Source of the DNA: Kribbella turkmenica | GTDB lineage: Bacteria; Actinomycetota; Actinomycetes; Propionibacteriales; Kribbellaceae | Assembly (NCBI RefSeq): GCF_004348725.1 | Contig: NZ_SMKR01000049.1 | Coordinates: 1-42,368, forward strand | Direction: 5' to 3' | DNA: 42,368 nt | Part shown: positions 7,684 through 16,503 of the stretch, one piece after another | Numbering within the stretch: the first letter of the stretch is position 1 | Layout: the number at the start of each line of letters is the position of its first letter | Notes under the pieces: generated by a model | The model's database searches: none | The model's input: the letters and a program-made list of their open reading frames with translations, nothing else | What the model was told of the DNA's origin: nothing | Made by a program: the position numbers and the translations under genes

Positions 7684-7734
7684 GTGACAACTGGTGATCA
7701 CCCGGGCACGACCGTGAGGGGGTGGGTCGACTGA
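7684..7734 (+). CDS. Possible 16-residue leader ORF upstream of the giant gene
   Basis: GTG at 7684 has a good ribosome-binding site (AGGAG at 7674-7678) and opens a 16-codon frame (MTTGDHPGTTVRGWVD) ending at TGA 7732-7734. It overlaps the first codons of the 2347-residue gene in another frame. The giant gene start at 7722 has a purine run too close for normal initiation, so translation of this ORF could deliver ribosomes to it. A sequencing indel in the G-run at 7718-7721 that split one gene start is an alternative. Confidence 0.35.
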   Translation: MTTGDHPGTTVRGWVD

Positions 7735-10700
7735 CGACCCCTGGTGTCACCGCCCCGGATCCGGCCGCGCGCGCCCGCGCGGCGATCGGCACCGCGCTCG
7801 GGATCGTCTCCCCGGCGGCCGTACCGCTGCGTGACGGCAGGGTCTGGCTGACCAGCCGCCAGGACGTGCTGCCCGCTCGTGTGGTCCGCGCGCTGGCCGA
7901 ACAGCTCGGCCGCCGGGCCGCGGACAAGATCACCGACGAGCGGATGCTCGCCGAGGCCGTGGCCGTGCTCGGCGCGGAGATCGCCAGGACCCGCGGCGAG
8001 CCGCCCGAGACCGGCGCCACCGACGCGCTCGACAGGCTGCTGCGGACCCCCGGACTGGACCGGTCCCGCCAGGTCGAGGCCGAGGCGATGCTCCGCCTCG
8101 CGCTCCGGCTGGCGGCGCAGGAGTCCGAGGACGCCGCCGCCCGGCTGCGGTCGTTGCCCGGCGCAACCAGGGTGCCGATCGCGACCGAGATCGTCTCGGC
8201 CTCCGAGCGGATCAGCCAGGACGCGAGTCGGCTCAGTACGACGAACCAGCCGGCGCCGGCGATCGGGCGCCACCGGGCCCAGGTCGGTGCCCGGCACCGC
8301 CGTCAGACCCTCACCCGGGAGATCTCCGGCCGGACTCCGGTCGCCGCCCAGCCTGGTCCCGATATCCGTGGGAGCGAGCAGGCAGCGCTCGCCGCGCTGA
8401 CCCGGCTGGACGAAGGCCAACTGGGGTCGTCGGTCACCATTCGTCCCATTGTCGATGGCCAGTCTGGTCTGGCCGCGATCACGCTGTCCTCCGGCGACAG
8501 CCCGCAGTACTTCCGCGTCGAGGTCGCGCCGGTGGTCCGGGGCCTGGCCGCCCAGGGCCGGCTCGCCTCGGGTACGGCGAACGACCCGCACGTCCTGCGG
8601 ATCAAGCCCGGGCTGCCTCCGCACCAGTACGGCGAGGTCTGGATCCATCAGCTCAGTCTGATGTCCCAGGAACAGCAGGCCGCCCGTGCCGGTCGGTCGA
8701 CCGGGATACTGCGCAAGTTGCGGTCGGCCGTCGGCCACGAGCGGCTGAACCGGCGGACGAACGCCGACCTGGCGGTCTACCGAAAGCTGTCGGCAGACTG
8801 GCAACTGGCTCGCGACGGCCGCCCGAACGGGCCTCTGGGCGTCGCGGAGCTCGAACGCGATCTCGAGCGCATGTCGGTGGCGATCGGCCGGCGCAGCGGC
8901 GCCGCGCCGGAGCTGCCGTGGGCGCACGACTCGACGTACTCCCCCGCCGCCGCGGCCGACGGCCTCGCCGCCGAGCGGGCGATCGCCGCGACCACGGTCG
9001 GGCCGGGCATCCGAGGTCAGCTCCGGCAGCAGGTGGTCGACCAGATAGCGTCGATGGAGTCCGCCGTCGCGGACCTCGAGACCAAGGCGACCGGATGGAC
9101 CCAGAGCGGCGCGGCCGCGGCCGACCAAGCCACCACCAAGCAGGACCTGGCCGTCGCCGAAGACAACCTCAAGGACCTGCTCGCACCCGACCGGGCCCGT
9201 CGGCTGCGCAATGACGCGACCGCCGCTCTCGCCAAAGCCCGGCGGCACGTCGCGATCGCGGACGCCTACGAGCAGGCGGCGAAGGATGCCGGCAAGGCGC
9301 TGGCCGGCTATCGGGTGCTACTGAGCCGACTGGACGACCCAGATGCCCAGCCGCAGCAGATCGCCGAGCAGGCTCGCGAGGCGGCCGAGATGACCGGCGC
9401 CTATCAGACGAGTCTCCGGAACGCCCTGCCGATCGACCACCTGGAGAGCGGGGTGCCGACCGACCAGCGGCTCGCCCTGCCGGTCGAGGCGATCAACCGG
9501 CAGTTGGCCGAGAACGGCAGCAGCCGGCGGATCGCCGACCGTGGCCCGGTCCCGGTGCCGGGTGCGCAGTACCGGCGGCTGTTCTCCGACGGCATGGTGT
9601 TCACCGTCGGCGGCGACCCGGACGACGAGGTCAGCCAGGTGGCCCAGGTCCGGGTCCGGATGAAGGCCCGGGACCTGACCGAGGTCACCGGGCTGGACTA
9701 CTCCGTCGCCGAGCAGATGTCCGGATCCCTCGGCGAGGGCGGCCAGAGCAATTCCATCACCGCCACGCACTCGTCGAGCGTCGGCTACGGCGTCGACCTG
9801 CAGCCGTTCATGGTGCTCGCGCCGGAGGGCAGCGCCGTCCGCGCGGCGTCCCAGGTGGTCTCGCCGCGCGTCGACGTGACCACGGGCCAGACGCTCAGCG
9901 CGACGTCGGGCGCGACCGCGCACACCCAGATCGGCTGGGTGGACGTGTTCAAGGGCGAGTCGGTGCCGTACAGCTGGAACGGCACGTTCGAGATCGAGGT
10001 CCGGAACTCGCCCACCGAGCCGTGGTCACCGGTCCGGACCGCCGACGCCGGTGAGCAGCTGACCTGGGTGCCGAGCCCGTACACGGTGCAGGCGCCGGCC
10101 GAGACGGTCACGCTGGAGCAGGTCGGTCACGGTGAGGAGCGGACGACGGAGTTCCCCCGGCACACGGTCACCCGGATCAGCGGTCTGCACGCGATCAACG
10201 ACCGCGTCGTCGCGCAGACCCGGCAGCGGTTCGGCAAGCTCGACCGCGTCGGCTTCGACCACATCAGCGAGCTCCTCACCGAGGATCCGTACCGCCTGCT
10301 GGGTGAGGCGGCCAAGCCGGGCGGCCTCAGCCGGACCATCCCGGTCGGCGGCGAGTCGGAGTACCAGCTCACGCTGGAGGTCCAGCCCGTCTGGAGCCAG
10401 GCCAGGCTGGTCGGTGCGTGCACCTCGGAGATGGGCCAGGAGAAGGTCCAGGTCGACTTCGCCGGGTTCAACGCCAGCAGGAGTTCCGGCACGTCGCTGT
10501 CCGCGTCGGCGACCGTGGCCTACCCCGGCAAGTTGCTGGACCCGGCGCAGCCGGTGCCGGGATACCTGCCCAGCCCGACCGCCTTGAACGACCTCGGTGA
10601 ATCCACCGCCGACCTGTCGCCCAACGTCTCCGCAGGACGGAACGTCTCCCGGCACGGCGGCCAGAACCTCAGTACGACGGCGATCACACCGGTCGTCGAC

Positions 10701-13700
10701 CGCGACATGGCTCCGACGCAGGGGGTTCTCGTCGACCTCAGGGTGACCGCGACGCTGCGCAAGCTCCGCGACCCGAAGGCGGAGCCGATCGTCGTCACGG
10801 ACACGTGCGAGGCGAAGTTGCGGCTGACGGCGAACCGCCTGCTGCGGACGGGGGCTGCGGCCGGCAAGGACGCCGTACTGCGTGACGACGACAACGCCAT
10901 CCGGCTCGACCAGCACGGGCGGGCGCTGCTGCTCGGCGACCCCGAGCCGCCCACGGGACCGCGGACCCTGCCGCCCTTCCACGGCACCGGTGAGAACCAG
11001 TTGCGCGGTCCGGGCAAGTCACTGCCCGAGCAGCTCGAAGGTGTCGACGAGGCCCGGCAGCAGGCGCTGACCAGCCTGAGCAGGATGGGCCTGGTCCCGC
11101 CGCTCGACGCCGACTACCGCCCCCGCTGGGACGAACTGCCGTCGGATCCCCGGCGCCGCGCCGGGCAGCTGGCGAACTTCGACCGGGTGATGCAGGACAT
11201 CACCGACTACCGGATCGCGGCCGGGATGAACTCGGCCTGCCAGTCCGGCCTGGTGGTTCCGCTCGTCGACCACCGCACCGGCCATGCGCCGCGGACCCGG
11301 CTGTTCCGCCTGTCCACCACGCAGGACTTCGACGACGTCCAGCCTGCCGGCACCACGTGGTCCAGGGTCATCGCCCGGCTCGGCATCAGCTCCCACGGCA
11401 GCCAGCAGACGGGCGGCCGCTCGAAGTCCGTGCCGTGGTCCGCTGGTGCCGGCCTGAGCAACGGTCCCGGCGAGGGACTGCAGGGCCTGGCCGGAAAGCT
11501 CGGGATCAAAGGGAGCCGGAACGCCCTCGGGCGTGCCTTCAACTGGAGCATCGGCCGCCGAATCAACCGGGTCACGCTGAACGAGAACACCGGCGAGGTC
11601 GACAACCTGCGCCAGGGCATCCGGATCACGTTCGGCGAGATGACCGGCGAGGACAACCCCGAGCTGCTGGCCGACGTTCGCGGCAGCGTCGTACTGCCGT
11701 ACGACAGCTCGCTGGCGCGGGCCGAGGAGCCGGTGTACGCGGCCGACCCGAAGAAGCCGCACCGCGACGCCGTCAGCCGGTCGATCCCGGTCGCGGTGGA
11801 CGCCGGTGACCCGGCCGACGAGCTGTTCAGGCAGGTGGACGCCATCCGCGCGGACACCGTCGCCTACCTGCAACTCGACACCGCGTTGTCGCCCGAGAGC
11901 CTGGTGTCCAACACCGAGTGGCTGGAGGGCCGGTACGAGCTGCCCCTGGTGATCACGCCGCCGCCGGCGAACCCGGCGCAGGCGCTGGAGGACCGGACAC
12001 TGCTCTCCCGGGAGCTGAAGGTCGTGCTCCGCAGCGAGGTCGTCAGTCAGACCGTGGTCGCGGTCAACGACCAGAACACGGCCAACATCAACTTCACCAT
12101 GAACGACGCCGGCCACTCGTCCGGCACCTCGGCCTCGGGCGGGGTCGGGGGCGAGGCCGGCGGAGGGCCGGTCGACGCCGGCCAGTCCGCGGTGAGCGGC
12201 AAGCTCTCGGGCGGCCGGACCGGCGGTACGTCGCAGTCGACCAGTACGTACCAGACGACCGGCGAGGAGCGGCTGCGCGTCAACGACGGCGTGCACTACG
12301 AGCTGATCGAGCGGCACCGGCTGGTGGCCGAGATCGTCCGTGGGGACGAGGTCGTCCAGACCGTGCCGCTGCCGGACGGCAAGGTGCAGAAGGCGATCCC
12401 GGAGTACACCGCACTGGAGCTGTACGGACGCGACCGGCTCGACCTGCCGCTGCCGTTCGCGGCCGACGTGGCCGAGCGGTACCTGACCGGGAAGGTCGAC
12501 CTCAGCCCACGGACAGCGGCCGGCTTCGTCCGACGTTACAAGCAGGAGAAGGCCGGGGTGACGACCGGTCTCGCGGCCGAGCACACCGACGAGCGCCTGA
12601 ACGCGAGGTTGCTGGACAGGGCCGGCCTCCCGGCCTCCACCGCACCGACGCCGGAGGACCGCCTCGCGGACACCCTGGTGCGCACCCAGCAGCTCGCCGA
12701 GACCCGTCGCGTCGTCGGCCTGCCGGAGCAGTACGACGCCAGCCTCGCCTCGAGCCAGCTGTACGCGATCCAGGTCGAAGGGCACGAGGACCAGGACGTC
12801 GACCTGATCCCCCAGCTCCGGGAACAGGTCGAGGAGGTGTCGCCCGGCCTGCTGGACAGTGATCCGTTGCTCGGCCAGATCCTCGAGGTCGACCTCTCCA
12901 AGGACAGTTACCAGGGTCAGCTCGAGAACATGCTCGGCCCGCGCGGATACACCACCCCGATCGAGGTCCCGGTCGAGGGCCAGGCGCAGTCCGACCTGCT
13001 GCTCGTCACGGTCAAGGCCCGGTTCGAGGGCGACGTCACCGTGGACGGCGGACCGCTGACCAAGGCGGCCGCCATCGGGCTGGTCCAGAAGTACAGTTAC
13101 ACCGGCCGGGACCGGTCGACCACGCACACCACGACGTACTCCGGCAGCGCGGAGGTCAGCGGGAACGGCGACGGCGGGTCCCTGTCGGGCGGACTCGGCA
13201 CCGATCGGATCCGGTCGGTCTCGGCCGGCAGCGGCGAGCAGAACACCCGCCTCGACCGGACCGGCGACTTCGATCTGACCCCGGTGAACCGGACGGTTGT
13301 GTTCACCACCGAGGTCCGGCGGATCCACAACGCGGGCACGGCGGCGATGTCGAGCGTGAAGTGGCGGCTGAACCGGACCGCTCCGGCCCCGCGGTCGACA
13401 ACCGCCCGACCGCGGGAGCTGCGCGCCGAACTGACCGCCCTCGTCCCTCGCGGTCTGGTCAGCGATCCGCCGGTCGCGGCCGAGCAGGCGGCCCAGGAGT
13501 TCCACCCGGACCATCGCTCCGCCGAGATGCCGGTCAGTTCCCCGGCCGAGTCCATGCTCCCGTACCGCAAGGGCGCACAGGTCGCCGACGAGCTGTACAA
13601 CTCGGTCACCGGGCACCTGGCCGGCGTCCTCGGGTCCGGCGGCCTGGCGCAGTACGAGGCCGCACTCGGGGTCCAGCTGCAGCCGACCGCGCTGCAGGCC

Positions 13701-14765
13701 AGGTTCAGTGAGCTGACCAGCCCCGGCGGCGTCAAGCTCGAGCCGATGATGGGCCGCGGCAACGGGCGGACCAGGTTCGACGTCCGGGTGAACGCGCGGC
13801 GGCTCGGCTGGATCCTCGTCACCCCCGAGCCGATACCAGGTCAGACCGGGCTGGTCCAGCGTGACCAGCACCAGACCAAGACCTCGACGGCCGGCAACCA
13901 CCTGCTGCCGGCCACCGCGACCGTCGGAGCCAGTGGCGGCATCGTCTCGGTGACCGGGTCGGTAGGCGAGCAGGTCAGAACCCAGTCGAACGACGGGTGG
14001 GGCACCCGGCTGGAGACCAGTGCCTTCCGCAACGGCGACATCGTCACCGTGCGGGTCCCGGTGGTCTACGACGTCACCGTCGACGAGGTCACGGACAATG
14101 GCCGTGGCACTCCCGGAACCAAGGACACGACCGTCCTCAAGGACGCGGCGACTGCCGAGTTCTACGTCAAGATGCAGTACCACGAGTATCTCGAGAGACT
14201 GCGGCAGCTGGAGGCCGCCGGTGACGTCTCGCTGGAGAGCGGCCGCCTGCGGGCGGTGCCGGACAAGCTCGGCCGGCCCAACCTGAGGATGTCCGAGGCC
14301 GGACCCGACGGGTCGCACCAGCCGTACCGGCCGCTGCTGGTCGCGATCGACAAGGCCAAGGCCGAGGAGAAGCCGGTCGTCCTGTCCGTCAAGGACAAGG
14401 ACGGCGGCAACGAACGGCTCTACACGGCGTTCCCGAACGGCACGCTCCGCGGGGAGAACGACGGCGGCTTCGCGACCGCGTTCGCCACCCTCGACCGGAA
14501 CCTGGTGCTGATGGCCGAGGGCCGGGTCGACCTGCGCGAGCTGTACAACACCTCGGAGCCGGGCACGGACTTCAGCACGAACGTCGCGGCCGCGCTCGAG
14601 AGGGGCGGCGTACCCACGGCCATGCTGAAGGGGCTCACGCACTCCACCACGCAACGGCAGACCACACCGCCTCCCACGCACGCCGCCAAGCCGCCCCGCG
14701 GTGCGGCGGCGGCGAGCCGGACGATCACGCCGACCGCGGGCGGCCCGTCCCTGACCGGGCCGTGA
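7722..14765 (+). CDS. Giant repeat protein, function unknown
   Basis: 2347 residues, no signal peptide or membrane helix. GTG 7722 is the first start after an in-frame stop at 7695. Layout: helical N-terminus (1-150); an alpha/beta domain (about 220-330) ending in VWIHQLSLMSQEQQ, which may be a decayed HExxE-type site; a helical region (about 430-570); then about six copies of a unit of roughly 240-330 residues. Each unit has a helical lead-in, strands such as LLLVTVKARF or TRFDVRVNAR, and a Ser/Thr/Gly-rich centre flanked by strands. Beta parts start near 625, 877, 1193, 1430, 1757 and 2016. The C-terminus is a Pro/Thr/Ala tail. Only three cysteines were found. The style recalls very large actinobacterial toxin-like proteins, but no toxin domain is seen at the C-terminus. 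It overlaps the next gene region and forms a unit with it. Confidence 0.85.
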   Translation: MGRLTTPGVTAPDPAARARAAIGTALGIVSPAAVPLRDGRVWLTSRQDVLPARVVRALAEQLGRRAADKITDERMLAEAVAVLGAEIARTRGEPPETGATDALDRLLRTPGLDRSRQVEAEAMLRLALRLAAQESEDAAARLRSLPGATRVPIATEIVSASERISQDASRLSTTNQPAPAIGRHRAQVGARHRRQTLTREISGRTPVAAQPGPDIRGSEQAALAALTRLDEGQLGSSVTIRPIVDGQSGLAAITLSSGDSPQYFRVEVAPVVRGLAAQGRLASGTANDPHVLRIKPGLPPHQYGEVWIHQLSLMSQEQQAARAGRSTGILRKLRSAVGHERLNRRTNADLAVYRKLSADWQLARDGRPNGPLGVAELERDLERMSVAIGRRSGAAPELPWAHDSTYSPAAAADGLAAERAIAATTVGPGIRGQLRQQVVDQIASMESAVADLETKATGWTQSGAAAADQATTKQDLAVAEDNLKDLLAPDRARRLRNDATAALAKARRHVAIADAYEQAAKDAGKALAGYRVLLSRLDDPDAQPQQIAEQAREAAEMTGAYQTSLRNALPIDHLESGVPTDQRLALPVEAINRQLAENGSSRRIADRGPVPVPGAQYRRLFSDGMVFTVGGDPDDEVSQVAQVRVRMKARDLTEVTGLDYSVAEQMSGSLGEGGQSNSITATHSSSVGYGVDLQPFMVLAPEGSAVRAASQVVSPRVDVTTGQTLSATSGATAHTQIGWVDVFKGESVPYSWNGTFEIEVRNSPTEPWSPVRTADAGEQLTWVPSPYTVQAPAETVTLEQVGHGEERTTEFPRHTVTRISGLHAINDRVVAQTRQRFGKLDRVGFDHISELLTEDPYRLLGEAAKPGGLSRTIPVGGESEYQLTLEVQPVWSQARLVGACTSEMGQEKVQVDFAGFNASRSSGTSLSASATVAYPGKLLDPAQPVPGYLPSPTALNDLGESTADLSPNVSAGRNVSRHGGQNLSTTAITPVVDRDMAPTQGVLVDLRVTATLRKLRDPKAEPIVVTDTCEAKLRLTANRLLRTGAAAGKDAVLRDDDNAIRLDQHGRALLLGDPEPPTGPRTLPPFHGTGENQLRGPGKSLPEQLEGVDEARQQALTSLSRMGLVPPLDADYRPRWDELPSDPRRRAGQLANFDRVMQDITDYRIAAGMNSACQSGLVVPLVDHRTGHAPRTRLFRLSTTQDFDDVQPAGTTWSRVIARLGISSHGSQQTGGRSKSVPWSAGAGLSNGPGEGLQGLAGKLGIKGSRNALGRAFNWSIGRRINRVTLNENTGEVDNLRQGIRITFGEMTGEDNPELLADVRGSVVLPYDSSLARAEEPVYAADPKKPHRDAVSRSIPVAVDAGDPADELFRQVDAIRADTVAYLQLDTALSPESLVSNTEWLEGRYELPLVITPPPANPAQALEDRTLLSRELKVVLRSEVVSQTVVAVNDQNTANINFTMNDAGHSSGTSASGGVGGEAGGGPVDAGQSAVSGKLSGGRTGGTSQSTSTYQTTGEERLRVNDGVHYELIERHRLVAEIVRGDEVVQTVPLPDGKVQKAIPEYTALELYGRDRLDLPLPFAADVAERYLTGKVDLSPRTAAGFVRRYKQEKAGVTTGLAAEHTDERLNARLLDRAGLPASTAPTPEDRLADTLVRTQQLAETRRVVGLPEQYDASLASSQLYAIQVEGHEDQDVDLIPQLREQVEEVSPGLLDSDPLLGQILEVDLSKDSYQGQLENMLGPRGYTTPIEVPVEGQAQSDLLLVTVKARFEGDVTVDGGPLTKAAAIGLVQKYSYTGRDRSTTHTTTYSGSAEVSGNGDGGSLSGGLGTDRIRSVSAGSGEQNTRLDRTGDFDLTPVNRTVVFTTEVRRIHNAGTAAMSSVKWRLNRTAPAPRSTTARPRELRAELTALVPRGLVSDPPVAAEQAAQEFHPDHRSAEMPVSSPAESMLPYRKGAQVADELYNSVTGHLAGVLGSGGLAQYEAALGVQLQPTALQARFSELTSPGGVKLEPMMGRGNGRTRFDVRVNARRLGWILVTPEPIPGQTGLVQRDQHQTKTSTAGNHLLPATATVGASGGIVSVTGSVGEQVRTQSNDGWGTRLETSAFRNGDIVTVRVPVVYDVTVDEVTDNGRGTPGTKDTTVLKDAATAEFYVKMQYHEYLERLRQLEAAGDVSLESGRLRAVPDKLGRPNLRMSEAGPDGSHQPYRPLLVAIDKAKAEEKPVVLSVKDKDGGNERLYTAFPNGTLRGENDGGFATAFATLDRNLVLMAEGRVDLRELYNTSEPGTDFSTNVAAALERGGVPTAMLKGLTHSTTQRQTTPPPTHAAKPPRGAAAASRTITPTAGGPSLTGP

Positions 14766-14791
14766 CGACGACCGACGACGAGAGGGACGGT

Positions 14792-15322
14792 ATGGCGTTC
14801 GCGGTGGCACGCACCCGGGACGAGGCTCACCTCTACCTGGAGCTGCATCCCTGCCCCAACTGCGGTTCGACCGACACCATTTGGGAACACGGCCTGGCCG
14901 ACGTGGAAGGCGAGCTCGCGATCAGCTACGCCGGGATCTGTCCCGGCTGCGACGTCGAACGCCAGTACCTGTTCGGTCTGCCGGCCCGGGAGACCAGGGC
15001 GGTGGGCTGGCCGACGTTCGGCGGCCCTGAGCCGTCGGAGCTGCTGGACCCGGGGCAGTGGATGGACGTGGCCGACCGGGCCGCGGCCGACGTCCCCGCC
15101 GACCCGCGCGAGGCCGGTAAGGTGCTGGCCGTCGCCGTCGCCGCGGTCGACGAGGTGATCAAGTTCGTGCCCGCCGGGCAGGACGCCGTACCCGAGGACG
15201 AGTTCTGGACGCCGGCAGGCCGGGCGGTCCTGGACGCCGATCCGGGCCGGTTCCGGCTGGACCGGCTGCTGGTGGTCCGCGACACCTATCGCGAGCTGGG
15301 CCGAGAGACAGGAGCGAGATAA
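14792..15322 (+). CDS. Zinc-ribbon small protein paired with the giant protein
   Basis: 176 residues from ATG 14792, chosen because AGAGGGACGG ends just before it. An alternative GTG at 14762 overlaps the giant gene stop as GTGA and would add ten residues. Cys21, Cys24, Cys50 and Cys53 (HPCPNCGST ... GICPGCDVE) form a C-x2-C / C-x2-C zinc ribbon. The C-terminal half is helical, with KVLAVAVAAVDEVIKFVP followed by GQDAVPEDEFWTPAGRAV. The C-terminal half is paralogous to the next gene product. The family looks familiar as an actinobacterial uncharacterised protein found beside giant proteins, from memory only. An immunity, chaperone or adaptor role would be inference. Confidence 0.8.
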   Translation: MAFAVARTRDEAHLYLELHPCPNCGSTDTIWEHGLADVEGELAISYAGICPGCDVERQYLFGLPARETRAVGWPTFGGPEPSELLDPGQWMDVADRAAADVPADPREAGKVLAVAVAAVDEVIKFVPAGQDAVPEDEFWTPAGRAVLDADPGRFRLDRLLVVRDTYRELGRETGAR

Positions 15323-15325
15323 CCG

Positions 15326-15886
15326 ATGCTGACCGCGAGGACGCTGGCCGAGGCGCAGGTCTACGTGAGCCTGGCGACGGCTGCCGACCAGGCCGCACCC
15401 GCCGTCCAGCCGGCACCGATCGAGCCCGGTGCGAACCTGACCGAGGGTGCGGACGCGTGGACGCTCGCCTCCCCGGCCGGTGACATCGCGATCCCGTACG
15501 CATCGGAGGACGCCGCCCGCACGGTGGGCGCACGGTTCGGCCTGGGCGTCTCGCAACTCGTCGACGCCGCCCAGTGGGCCGTGGTGGCGGCGACGTACGC
15601 ACGCCGGGCGCTCGAGGCGGACATGGCGTACACCGGCGGCCCGGACCAGGACCGCGACGCCGTCGAGCAGAACTGGGAGTTCGCGGCCGACGCGGTCGGC
15701 GAGGCGCTCAAGTTCCTGCCGGACGGCGCCGAGGCCGTGCCGGACGGGGGCGTCTGGTCCGAGTTCGGCCGCCGGTCCCGCGCGCGGAACCCGGAACTGG
15801 TGACCCGCGCGAAACTCACCGACGACCTGGAGTACTACCGGGGCACGCTCGCCGACTTCCGCGCGCTCTACGGCGAGACGTCCTGA
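15326..15886 (+). CDS. Cysteine-free paralogue of the zinc-ribbon protein
   Basis: 186 residues, ATG 15326 three bases after the preceding stop, with GGAGCGAG upstream. It aligns with its neighbour at the N-terminus (ARTLAEAQVYVSL against ARTRDEAHLYLEL) and over the C-terminal half (AVGEALKFLPDGAEAVPDGG against AVDEVIKFVPAGQDAVPEDE, then GVWSEFGRRSRARNPE against FWTPAGRAVLDADPG). The zinc-ribbon stretch is replaced by a segment without cysteines. The pair therefore arose by tandem duplication followed by loss or gain of the metal site. Its last 19 bases overlap the convergent acVLRF1 gene. Function unknown. Confidence 0.8.
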   Translation: MLTARTLAEAQVYVSLATAADQAAPAVQPAPIEPGANLTEGADAWTLASPAGDIAIPYASEDAARTVGARFGLGVSQLVDAAQWAVVAATYARRALEADMAYTGGPDQDRDAVEQNWEFAADAVGEALKFLPDGAEAVPDGGVWSEFGRRSRARNPELVTRAKLTDDLEYYRGTLADFRALYGETS

Positions 15887-16497
15887 GGGTCCGTCAGCTC
15901 GATCCGGATCGCGCGGGCGTCGACACCGGCCTGCTCGAGCACCTTCTGCTTGGGATCCGGCACCCCGAGGAACGGCGGCCGGACGATCCCGGCGAGGTCC
16001 TTCAGGCGCGGGTCCTCGAGCACGGTGTCGACGGCACGCCGGTCTCCCCCGCACACGAGCGCGTCCAGCCGTGCCGGAGCCAGGATCCGTACGGCGACCT
16101 CAGTGGCCGCCGCGAACGCCTCCCGGGCCTGGTTGTCGCGACGCCGCGCGTACCGCTGCTGTGACCAGCCACCGGCCTTCGTCGTCCCCTGCACGTGACG
16201 TGAGCCGACCTTCGAGTCGACGAGTTTGCCGCCCACGAACACGCCGGCACCGTAGCCACCCCGCCGTACCAGCAGCACGCCGAGCCGGTGATCGGCCAGG
16301 ACATGTGCGACGAGGCCCTCACGAGTGAGGGCCTCGAGCGGCGGGAAAGGTACGTCGACGACGGCGACCGACCCGTCCTCGGCGGACACCGTCACCGTCG
16401 CCGGCGTCACGTCGTACTGCGTCGTGCCGTGGCGGCCGGCGAACCCGGTCAGCCACTTGTCCAGGCGTTCCGGCGCGACGCCGACGCTACGGGACAA
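15868..16497 (-). CDS. acVLRF1 family peptidyl-tRNA hydrolase
   Basis: 209 residues. This is the actinobacterial Vms1-like release factor 1 family, an eRF1-type fold proposed to cut nascent chains from tRNA on stalled ribosomes. The hallmark is the loop HVQGTTKAGGWSQQRYARRR (101-120), whose glutamine (Q113 or Q114) takes the catalytic role of the release factor GGQ. The C-terminal part has the eRF1-domain-3-like pattern LDALVCGGDRRAVDTVL. The start is a TTG at 16495-16497: an in-frame stop, which is the sufT stop, lies just upstream and no SD is visible, so reinitiation after sufT is likely. It overlaps the 3' end of the cysteine-free small gene on the other strand. Confidence 0.85.
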   Translation of the reverse strand: MSRSVGVAPERLDKWLTGFAGRHGTTQYDVTPATVTVSAEDGSVAVVDVPFPPLEALTREGLVAHVLADHRLGVLLVRRGGYGAGVFVGGKLVDSKVGSRHVQGTTKAGGWSQQRYARRRDNQAREAFAAATEVAVRILAPARLDALVCGGDRRAVDTVLEDPRLKDLAGIVRPPFLGVPDPKQKVLEQAGVDARAIRIELTDPQDVSP

Positions 16498-16503
16498 CCC
16501 GGG

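Noticed and set aside
7698..9248. Minus-strand open frame of 516 codons opposite the giant gene start
   Set aside because: Composition typical of antisense shadows, and it would overlap the predicted promoter and start of the plus-strand gene.
12105..12255. Ser/Gly/Thr-rich stretch that might be a simple DNA tandem repeat
   Set aside because: The bases are not repeated in register; the bias is at the protein level and recurs at several places in the giant protein.
11019..14810. Minus-strand open frame of 1263 codons opposite the giant gene
   Set aside because: It mirrors the plus-strand coding frame in high-GC DNA, is Arg/Gly/Val-rich without domains, and the plus-strand gene shows repeat structure and domain-like segments.
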